A stretch of 8,227 bases of DNA from an uncultured bacterium (GTDB taxonomy: Bacteria > Cyanobacteriota > Vampirovibrionia > Gastranaerophilales > Gastranaerophilaceae): the NCBI GenBank assembly GCA_900556295.1, contig USOK01000066.1:1-8227 (forward strand). Reading direction: 5' to 3'. How positions within the stretch are numbered: position 1 is the stretch's first letter; the number at the start of each line of letters is the position of its first letter. The position numbers and the translations under genes are program-made. Under the pieces are notes generated by a model. The model saw nothing but the letters and a program-made list of their open reading frames with translations, searched no databases and had not been told where the DNA came from. Shown here in pieces: positions 1 through 5,144 of this stretch.

Positions 1-57
1 GACCATATAGCTCACTTCGTTCGAAAATATATTTTGTTGCGTAGCAACTGTAACGAA
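1..57 (-). repeat. Core of intergenic repeat element, copy C (cut by window edge)
   Basis: Read on the minus strand this holds, in order, a hairpin GTTGC-TAC-GCAAC (48 to 36), an 11-nt AT spacer (35 to 25) and a 24-nt block starting TCGAACGAAGTGAGC and ending GGTC (24 to 1). The same three parts with the same spacer and block lengths occur on the plus strand at 1644-1690 and 3382-3428, so I treat all three as one repeat family. The hairpin sequence differs from the other copies (GTGC/GCAC there) but stays paired. The window begins exactly where the block ends, so the second flanking array is not visible. This lies downstream of the outer-membrane factor gene. I see no canonical rho-independent terminator: the hairpin is followed by a mixed A/T stretch, not a T run. 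Confidence 0.7.
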
Positions 58-145
58 CTTAGTGTCTTAGTGTCTTAGTGTCTTAGCGACTTAGTAACCT
101 TTAATGATACGGACTTTGCATCTATGCCTCTTAGCATCTTTGCAC
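58..145 (-). repeat. In-register octamer tandem array (arm of copy C)
   Basis: The plus strand reads as eleven consecutive 8-nt units without any gap. Units at 58-97 are CTTAGTGT three times, then CTTAGCGA and CTTAGTAA. Two degenerate units follow (98-113, CCTTTAAT and GATACGGA). Units at 114-145 are CTTTGCAT, CTATGCCT, CTTAGCAT and CTTTGCAC. On the minus strand, the sense of the adjacent gene, the unit is NNNCWAAG. The array begins one base before the stop codon of the outer-membrane factor and would be transcribed as its 3' untranslated region. It abuts the copy C core as the heptamer arms abut cores A and B. Confidence 0.7.
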
Positions 146-146
146 C

Positions 147-1559
147 CTAGTTCACGTAGTCATATGGTTTGCTACCTGTTGCCTTGTACAAGCTGATTGC
201 ATCTGTCATACATTCAACTTTTTGCTGTGCAACAAGTTTTTCAATTGTCAATAAGTTTTCTTGATATTGAATCAAGTCGAGTTTGGAAATTGTACCCTGA
301 TTATATTTCTTTTCGTTGTATTTATAATCAGATTTTTCCAAATTGTACTGTTTAATGGTTTGTGCCATTTTGTCTTTATCCAATCTTGAAGCTACCAAAG
401 AGTCGTTTACTTCTTGGATTGCTGTCAAGTTTGTTTTGTAGTAATCTTGTAGAATTCTTTCGTAAGTCGCTTTTTTCAACTTCAAGTTTGCAATCAATGA
501 ACCACCTTGGAACAACGGAGTCATCAAGCCACCGCCTACACCCAGAAGCATGTTTTTGGTTGTAAATAAGCTTCCTAAGTCTGATGCGCTAAACAATGCA
601 CCACCCAAAATATTGATTGCCGGCAAGAACTCTTTTTTTGCAACTTTTACGTCAATGCCTGCTTTTTCAACCATCAATTCTGCTCTCATATAGTCAGGTC
701 TTTGAGTAATAATTTCTGACGGAATTTGAGTCGGAATTGCAAGTTGATAATTCATTTTGTCAAGAGAATTTCTTTTAATAGATGAAGCGTTTTCAGGACT
801 TTCGCCAATTAAAACGCACATTTGGTGCAACATTTTTTCTCTGTTTTTCTTCAACTCAATTAGATCTGTTTGACCTGCAACAAGAGCTTTGTTAGCTTTA
901 ATTGTATCAGCAGTTGATGTTAGACCTTCTTTGTTTCTTGCAAGCATTAAGTTATAAATGTCTTGTCTGATTTTAACGATTTCTTCTTGAAGAGAAATCA
1001 TTTTATCAAGGTTTACGATATTAAAATATGTTGAGCCGACAGCTGATGCAACAGAGATATAAGCTGCACGCTCATCAAGTTTTGAACCTTCGTAAAGTTT
1101 TTTTACTGCTTTTGTTTTGTTGTGGTTTTTCAAGAAAATATCAGCTTCATATTGAACAATAACCGGCAAACCGAAGGCTGATGACGTATTTGTCATGCCT
1201 GGTGCTTTAAAGAACCCCGGTCCAAAACCTGCAACGGCGCTCGGCAATTCGTTTGCGAATTGAAGTTTTACGTTTTGATAATATTCTTCAACGTTAATTG
1301 TTGCCATTTTAAGGTCATAGTTATTAAGGATTGCTTTTTCAATATATCCGTTCAACAAGTCGTCATTGAAGTTGCTCCACCAATTCATATTTACATAGTC
1401 AAATTTATAATCATCTGATTTTTGGGTTTTTTTGTTTTTAGAAACCATGCTTTTGAATTGTTTTGGGGAAGCTGAACTTTTTTCTGTAGCTGCAAGTGCC
1501 GGCATGATTGTCATGCTGAGCATGCTTGCGAGTAGTGCTGTTGTTATAATCTTTTTCAT
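147..1559 (-). CDS. Outer-membrane efflux channel protein (TolC/NodT-type OMF)
   Basis: This is the outer-membrane exit duct of a tripartite efflux pump, presumably partnered with the EmrA- and EmrB-like proteins encoded divergently next door. The 470-residue product starts with a Sec signal peptide: MKK, a hydrophobic stretch, and a likely cut after ALA at residue 23. There is no lipobox cysteine, unlike many NodT/OprM lipoproteins. Two OEP repeats follow. The first carries the WW..F.D..L..YI..A...N.DL signature (about 60-84). The second holds QRPDYMRAE (286-294), FLPAI (311-315) and GTISKLDLIQYQ (422-433), all typical of the family. Length is normal. The ATG is preceded by AGAGGA (1571-1576), a slightly long 11 nt upstream. 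The leader contains repeat copy A. Export substrate cannot be told from sequence. Confidence 0.93.
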   Translation of the reverse strand: MKKIITTALLASMLSMTIMPALAATEKSSASPKQFKSMVSKNKKTQKSDDYKFDYVNMNWWSNFNDDLLNGYIEKAILNNYDLKMATINVEEYYQNVKLQFANELPSAVAGFGPGFFKAPGMTNTSSAFGLPVIVQYEADIFLKNHNKTKAVKKLYEGSKLDERAAYISVASAVGSTYFNIVNLDKMISLQEEIVKIRQDIYNLMLARNKEGLTSTADTIKANKALVAGQTDLIELKKNREKMLHQMCVLIGESPENASSIKRNSLDKMNYQLAIPTQIPSEIITQRPDYMRAELMVEKAGIDVKVAKKEFLPAINILGGALFSASDLGSLFTTKNMLLGVGGGLMTPLFQGGSLIANLKLKKATYERILQDYYKTNLTAIQEVNDSLVASRLDKDKMAQTIKQYNLEKSDYKYNEKKYNQGTISKLDLIQYQENLLTIEKLVAQQKVECMTDAISLYKATGSKPYDYVN

Positions 1560-1605
1560 GTGGGTTATAGTCCTCTATTATTACTTATTTCTTCTGTTTG
1601 TTTTG

Positions 1606-1713
1606 GTGAGTGGTGAATAGTGAGTTGTGAGTAGTGCATATAGGTGCTATCGCACAAAAACTTTTGTCGAGCGAAGCGAGTGAAATGAACTTTTCACGTT
1701 TCACGTTTCACTT
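1606..1713 (+). repeat. Intergenic repeat element, copy A (heptamer arms plus core)
   Basis: The left arm is a strict 7-nt array: GTGAGTG, GTGAATA, GTGAGTT, GTGAGTA, GTG (1606-1636). The core (1637-1690) has hairpin GTGC-TATC-GCAC (1644-1655), an 11-nt spacer and a 24-nt block beginning TCGAGCGAAGCGAG. The right arm (1690-1713) is the reverse complement of GTGAAAA, GTGAAAC, GTGAAAC. The arms are in inverted orientation but use different third-position triplets, so they pair only partly. Bases 1637-1704 align without gaps to 3375-3442, with 57 of 68 identical by hand count. The element sits between the marR-side promoters and the outer-membrane factor start, so it probably lies in that gene's 5' leader. 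Confidence 0.8.
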
Positions 1714-1725
1714 AAAAAAATGTAC

Positions 1726-1754
1726 TTGCATTTTTTATAATCCTATGTTAGCAT
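1726..1754 (+). promoter_or_regulatory. Candidate promoter of marR-emrAB
   Basis: A -35-like TTGCAT (1726-1731) and a -10-like TAGCAT (1749-1754) are separated by 17 nt. A perfect TATAAT at 1736-1741 has no good -35 at 16-18 nt, so I rank it second. Transcription from about 1761 would make an ATG at 1768 nearly leaderless, which favours the downstream GTG start at 1837. The match is modest and the region is AT-rich, so chance matches are likely. Confidence 0.4.
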
Positions 1755-1768
1755 AATATTGTTGTAAA
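1740..1768 (-). promoter_or_regulatory. Candidate divergent promoter of the outer-membrane factor gene
   Basis: On the minus strand TTTACA (1768 to 1763) and TAGGAT (1745 to 1740) are spaced by 17 nt. The -35 matches consensus at five of six bases and the -10 at four. The -35 lies inside the palindrome at 1760-1775, so a repressor there would also block this promoter. The leader would be about 170 nt and include repeat copy A. Confidence 0.4.
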
Positions 1769-1791
1769 TGCAACATATTTTTTTTGCAACA
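1760..1791. promoter_or_regulatory. Likely MarR operator: TGTTG-N6-CAACA palindrome plus extra half-site
   Basis: TGTTG (1760-1764) and CAACA (1771-1775) form a 5-bp dyad around a 6-nt centre. The half-site TGCAACA (1769-1775) recurs as a direct repeat at 1785-1791. MarR proteins bind as dimers to imperfect AT-rich palindromes of about this size near their own promoters. Placement between divergent promoters and just upstream of a marR-family gene supports autoregulation and co-control of both operon arms. Binding itself is inferred. Confidence 0.5.
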
Positions 1792-1823
1792 CAAATTAAA
1801 ATAATAAAACAAATTATAAAAAT

Positions 1824-1829
1824 AAAGGA
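1824..1829 (+). promoter_or_regulatory. Ribosome binding site that decides the marR start
   Basis: AAAGGA lies 7 nt before GTG at 1837. No Shine-Dalgarno-like sequence precedes the in-frame ATG at 1768, which falls inside the putative operator. Confidence 0.65.
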
Positions 1830-1836
1830 AAACCTC

Positions 1837-2301
1837 GTGGCAGATTGCATTGGACACTACACAGACAGTATACATTACGAACTTGAACAAACTTCAAGAA
1901 TGATGAAAATGTTAACAAATCAATTGTTTAGTAAACTTGATATTAGCATTTCATTGGACGAGTATATTGCCCTTGATACCATTTCTGTTAATGCAGGAAT
2001 TTGCCAAAGAGATTTAGCAAAACTTATTCTAAAAGATAGAGCAAATACCGGTAGAATTTTAAACGAACTGGAACAAAAAGGATTTATTACACGATTTATT
2101 GATACCAAAAAGAACAGGTTGGTAAAAAAACTTGGGATTACAGAAAATGGCTTAAAAGAACTAAATGAAGTTAATGTTAAAATAAAAGCATACCTGAGTG
2201 GAGTTACTCAAAAACTACCACCGGAAGATGTTGATAAAGTTAGAGATATTTTGAGGGCTTTTAGGTTAGAATTAGAAAAAATTGTAGAAACTAATATATA
2301 A
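1837..2301 (+). CDS. MarR-family winged-helix transcriptional regulator
   Basis: Probable local repressor of the efflux genes, released by a small-molecule ligand as in the MarR/EmrR family. From the GTG start the protein is 154 residues, the usual family size; the ATG at 1768 would add 23 Ile/Lys-rich residues absent from typical members. The winged helix-turn-helix spans about residues 40-102: helix ICQRDLAKLIL (55-65), recognition helix RANTGRILNELEQKGFI (68-84), and a wing with RFIDTKKNRLVKKLGIT (86-102), which corresponds to the R..D.R....LT pattern. N- and C-terminal helices would form the dimer interface. The gene is 27 nt upstream of emrA and co-directional, matching the emrR-emrA-emrB order of E. 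coli. Cys4 and Cys56 are present, but nothing indicates redox sensing. Ligand unknown. Confidence 0.88.
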   Translation: MADCIGHYTDSIHYELEQTSRMMKMLTNQLFSKLDISISLDEYIALDTISVNAGICQRDLAKLILKDRANTGRILNELEQKGFITRFIDTKKNRLVKKLGITENGLKELNEVNVKIKAYLSGVTQKLPPEDVDKVRDILRAFRLELEKIVETNI

Positions 2302-2328
2302 TATATAAGGAAAAATAAAGAGGTAAAA

Positions 2329-3336
2329 ATGGAAGAAAAGAATAAGAATGTTGAAGAAAATCAGCAAGAAGAAGTAAAAAAAGAGCACAAACCGTTCAAA
2401 AGATTTATTTTAATCGGTGTAGGTTTGGTGATTGCAGCAGCTTCTGCATACATTGTGCGTGATGCAATGATTTATCAATCAACAGATGACGCTTATGTTG
2501 AAACAACAACAGTTCAGGTTGCACCTCGTGTAAGCGGACAAATTATTGAATCTTACGTAACTGATAACCAAAAGGTTAAAGAAGGTGATTTGGTTGCGAA
2601 GATTGATCCTGCTGATTACGAAATTGCATTAGCTCAGGCAGAAGCAAAATATGAAAAAATTCTTTTGAACCAAAAAAATGCAAAAGCAAACTTCAAAGCT
2701 ATGCAAACAAATATTGACGTAGCTAAAAAAGATTTGGACAGATACCAAAACTTGTACGCACAAGGAGCTGTTTCAAAACAAACTCTTGATGCAGCGCAAG
2801 CAAAATATGAAACAGCACAAGCAAACTTAACTCAGTCAGAAGAAGCTTTGTTGTCACAAGGCGGAAACAAGGTTGCCGACGCTGATTTGAAAGAAATCAA
2901 AGCTCAAAGAGATAAAGCAAAATTAAATCTTTCTTATACAAATATTTATGCACCTCAAACAGGTACAGTTTCTTCAAGAAAAGTTGAAAAAGGTATGTAC
3001 GTAAATGTTGGAACTCCTTTGTTTGTAATCGTTCCTGAAAATGTTTGGGTAGTTGCAAACTACAAGGAAAACCAATTACGTAATATGAAAGTCGGTCAGG
3101 AAGTTGATATTAAAATTGATACATATCCGGATCACGTGTTCAAAGGTAAAATCGACAGTATTCAAAGAGCATCAGGAGCTAAATCAAGTTTGTTCCCGCC
3201 TGAAAACGCTGTTGGATCTTTCGTAAAAATCGTACAAAGAATTCCTGTAAAAATCGTATTTACAGAAAAAATTGACCCTAACGTTTACAACATCGTTCCG
3301 GGAATGTCAGTTGTACCGAAGGTTAAGGTGAAATAG
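2329..3336 (+). CDS. emrA: EmrA/HlyD-type membrane fusion protein of MFS efflux pump
   Basis: Periplasmic adaptor that bridges an inner-membrane MFS transporter to an outer-membrane channel. The 335-residue product has a charged cytoplasmic N terminus (1-24), one membrane anchor (about 25-44), the family hallmark TDDAYVE (52-58), and a split biotinyl-lipoyl domain. The first half of that domain is around VAPRVSGQI..V.DNQ.VKEGD (64-87) and the second is YTNIYAPQTGTVSSRKVEKG (203-222). Between them is an Ala/Lys/Gln-rich coiled-coil hairpin (about 98-200). A beta-barrel follows with VVANYKENQL (241-250), and GSFVKIVQRIPVKI (296-309) is strongly EmrA-like. The ATG is preceded by AAAGAGGT at 2317-2324. 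It is followed, after an unusually long 180-nt gap carrying repeat copy B, by the transporter gene. Length and domains are complete. Confidence 0.95.
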   Translation: MEEKNKNVEENQQEEVKKEHKPFKRFILIGVGLVIAAASAYIVRDAMIYQSTDDAYVETTTVQVAPRVSGQIIESYVTDNQKVKEGDLVAKIDPADYEIALAQAEAKYEKILLNQKNAKANFKAMQTNIDVAKKDLDRYQNLYAQGAVSKQTLDAAQAKYETAQANLTQSEEALLSQGGNKVADADLKEIKAQRDKAKLNLSYTNIYAPQTGTVSSRKVEKGMYVNVGTPLFVIVPENVWVVANYKENQLRNMKVGQEVDIKIDTYPDHVFKGKIDSIQRASGAKSSLFPPENAVGSFVKIVQRIPVKIVFTEKIDPNVYNIVPGMSVVPKVKVK

Positions 3337-3342
3337 GATTTT

Positions 3343-3458
3343 AGTGAGAAGTGAAAGGTGAAAAGTGAAAAGTTCATATCGGTGCTAACGCACAAAAGTT
3401 ATTATCGAGCGTAGCGAGCGAAAAGGTCTTTTCACGTTTCACTTTTCACCTTTCACTT
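3343..3458 (+). repeat. Intergenic repeat element, copy B (perfect inverted heptamer arms)
   Basis: The core (3375-3428) has hairpin GTGC-TAAC-GCAC (3382-3393), an 11-nt spacer and a 24-nt block starting TCGAGCGTAGCGAG. It is flanked by 7-nt tandem arrays of type GTGAAAR. The left arm 3349-3370 and right arm 3437-3458 are perfect reverse complements over 22 nt, enclosing 66 nt. The right arm has one extra unit, GTGAAAC on the complementary strand. The left array continues outward as a degenerate unit GTGAGAA from 3344. It starts within 10 nt of the emrA stop and lies inside the emrA-emrB transcription unit, so the transcript could fold into a long stem here. Confidence 0.85.
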
Positions 3459-3466
3459 AATATAAA
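3438..3466 (+). promoter_or_regulatory. Possible internal promoter for emrB, formed by the repeat arm
   Basis: TTCACT (3438-3443), part of the heptamer array, and TATAAA (3461-3466) are 17 nt apart. They match the sigma-70 boxes at four and five of six bases. A start near 3473 would place the GC-rich hairpin at the very 5' end of the emrB message. This is speculative because heptamer arms of this composition offer several -35-like matches. Confidence 0.3.
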
Positions 3467-3473
3467 AAAGTAG

Positions 3474-3493
3474 GGCGGGGTACATTCCCCGCC
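3474..3493. terminator. GC-rich perfect hairpin before emrB
   Basis: GGCGGGG (3474-3480) pairs with CCCCGCC (3487-3493) around TACATT. It is a 7-bp all-G/C stem, striking in AT-rich DNA. On the minus strand it is followed by CTACTTTTTT (3473 to 3464), the form of a rho-independent terminator facing leftwards, although no minus-strand gene ends here. On the plus strand no T run follows, so read-through into emrB is expected. It may be a remnant of an inserted repeat, an antisense-transcript terminator or an mRNA-stabilising stem. Confidence 0.5.
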
Positions 3494-3516
3494 AACATAA
3501 AAAGGATTTACAACCA

Positions 3517-5073
3517 ATGTCAGAAACAGCAATAGAACAAACACAAGAATGGGTTCCTAAGAATAACCCTTGGCTAATTATCATGCCGGTAATGATTGCG
3601 ACATTTATGTATGCACTGGACGAAACAGTTGCAAACGTAGCGTTACCACATATTGCAGGAACTTTTTCCGTCAGTTCGCAAGAATCTATTTGGGTTTTAA
3701 CAAGTTACTTGATGGCAAGTAGTATTGTTATCCCGATGATTGACTTTTTGTGTAAACTTATGGGAAGAAAAAACTTCTTTATGCTTGGTGTGTTTGTGTT
3801 TACGATAGCATCATTTTTATGTGGAATTGCAAATTCTATTGTAATGATTGTTATTGCAAGGGCATTGCAAGGCTTTGGCGGTGGCTGTTTAATGCCGATG
3901 GCACAAGCTGTTTGTATGGAAAGCTTTAAGGGTGAAGCTCGAAACAAGGCTATGGCTATTTTCGGACTCGTTGTAATTATTGCACCGATTATCGGTCCTG
4001 TAATGGGCGGTTATATCACTGAAAACTGGTCTTGGCCGTATATTTTCTTTATAAATGTGCCGGTCGGATTTATGTGTATTGCGATGGCGAAGAGATTTTT
4101 GGAAGATCCACCTTATGCCTCTAAACAAAAAAATATTAAGCTAGACAAAATGGGCTTTTTGTGGCTTTGTATTTGGTTAATTCCATTGCAAATCGTATTT
4201 GATAAAGGTAATGACGCTGACTGGTTCAATACCCCTTGGGTTTGCTGGTTCTCGCTTGTTGCTTTGACTGGTTGCGTATTGTTCTTTATTTCTCAAGTTC
4301 GGGACAAACACCCGATTGTACAGTTGAATGTTTTAAAAGATTCAAACTATCTTTTTGGAACCTTAATGTTGGTATTGGTAAACGCCGTAATGCTTGGATC
4401 TTTGGCGATGTTACCTCAAATGTTACAGGGAATGCTCGGTTATGACTCGTTTTTAAGCGGACTTGCTATTATGCCGAGAGGTTTAGGGTCTTTGACAGCA
4501 CTTTTGATCTTCGGTGTAGTTGGCGGAAAAATTAAATATAGAACTTATGGGCTTATGGGATTGTTCTGCTTAGGACTCGGCGGTTGGATGCTGAGCGATT
4601 TGAACTTGCAAATTAACCCTATGAATATTGCTATTCCGAATATGATTTTCGGTATGGGGCTTGTGTTCTCATTTATGCCGATTACGACTTTGTCTTGTAT
4701 TACATTGAGAAATGATCAGATGACAAATGCATCAGGGCTTCAAAACCTATTGAAAACAATCGGTGGTGCAATCGGAACATCTCTTGTTGCAACGATGATT
4801 TCAAGATTTTCGCAAGTTCACCAAAACGGACTTGTTAAATATGCAACTGAGCTTAATCCTCAGTTTTCAGATAGATTAAGTACTTATGCCGGAGCTTTTA
4901 TAAATCAAGCCGGAGATATGTTGAATTCAACTTACATGGCATGCAAATTGCTTTATAATCAACTTTTGCAACAATCTGCATTGTGCGCATATATGACAAC
5001 ATTCAAGGTTTTTGCTATTTGTTGTTTTATTCTAATTCCATTTATGTTTATTTTGAAGGGCGAAGAAAAATAA
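3517..5073 (+). CDS. emrB: EmrB/QacA-type MFS multidrug transporter (DHA2, 14-TM)
   Basis: Inner-membrane proton-driven drug exporter, the energised part of the pump with EmrA and the outer-membrane factor. The 518 residues give the length and hydrophobicity of a 14-helix DHA2 member. Family motifs are seen in order: LDETVANVALP (34-44, motif D1), DFLCKLMGRK (76-85, motif A region), ARALQGFGGG (114-123, motif B with Arg115), GLVVIIAPIIGPVMGGYI (150-167, antiporter motif C), NWSWPYIFFINVPVG (170-184), and NASGLQNLLKTIGGAIG (404-420) in the C-terminal half. AAGGA at 3502-3506, 10 nt before the ATG, serves as ribosome binding site. It is separated from emrA by 180 nt holding repeat copy B and a GC hairpin, unlike the tight emrA-emrB spacing usual in other bacteria. 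No frameshift or truncation seen; specific drugs cannot be predicted. Confidence 0.95.
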   Translation: MSETAIEQTQEWVPKNNPWLIIMPVMIATFMYALDETVANVALPHIAGTFSVSSQESIWVLTSYLMASSIVIPMIDFLCKLMGRKNFFMLGVFVFTIASFLCGIANSIVMIVIARALQGFGGGCLMPMAQAVCMESFKGEARNKAMAIFGLVVIIAPIIGPVMGGYITENWSWPYIFFINVPVGFMCIAMAKRFLEDPPYASKQKNIKLDKMGFLWLCIWLIPLQIVFDKGNDADWFNTPWVCWFSLVALTGCVLFFISQVRDKHPIVQLNVLKDSNYLFGTLMLVLVNAVMLGSLAMLPQMLQGMLGYDSFLSGLAIMPRGLGSLTALLIFGVVGGKIKYRTYGLMGLFCLGLGGWMLSDLNLQINPMNIAIPNMIFGMGLVFSFMPITTLSCITLRNDQMTNASGLQNLLKTIGGAIGTSLVATMISRFSQVHQNGLVKYATELNPQFSDRLSTYAGAFINQAGDMLNSTYMACKLLYNQLLQQSALCAYMTTFKVFAICCFILIPFMFILKGEEK

Positions 5074-5098
5074 AATATATTAAATTAATAAAATAAAA

Positions 5099-5126
5099 AA
5101 TGACCGGATTTATTATTCCGGTCATT
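5099..5126. terminator. Rho-independent terminator between convergent emrB and rpoD
   Basis: AATGACCGGA (5099-5108) and TCCGGTCATT (5117-5126) form a perfect 10-bp stem with an 8-nt loop. Reading leftwards from rpoD, the stem is followed by a T-rich run (the A-rich tract 5083-5098 on the plus strand), so it is a strong terminator for dnaG-rpoD. Rightwards only CTTATTTC follows, so it is weaker for emrB but probably shared. Confidence 0.88.
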
Positions 5127-5144
5127 CTTATTTCGTATGTAAAA

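Noticed and set aside
1..145. CRISPR array
   Set aside because: Units are 8 nt and contiguous with no spacers, and there are no cas genes.
147..1559. NodT-type outer-membrane lipoprotein
   Set aside because: The signal peptide ends ALA-ATEK with no cysteine, so lipidation is not supported although the body resembles the NodT/OprM group.
1432..1620. 62-codon hydrophobic plus-strand frame opposite the signal peptide of the outer-membrane factor
   Set aside because: Its hydrophobicity comes from the reverse complement of the signal peptide and leader; there is no ribosome site and no family resemblance.
1837..2301. Redox-sensing OhrR-type regulator
   Set aside because: Cys4 and Cys56 are present, but the helix-embedded N-terminal peroxidatic Cys context of OhrR is not, and the neighbours are efflux genes, not ohr.
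3343..3458. Insertion sequence or transposon end
   Set aside because: No transposase frame lies between the inverted arms and I see no clear target-site duplication; at best it is a small non-autonomous repeat.
3705..4128. Two short minus-strand frames within emrB
   Set aside because: They overlap conserved transporter motifs on the other strand and have no upstream ribosome sites.
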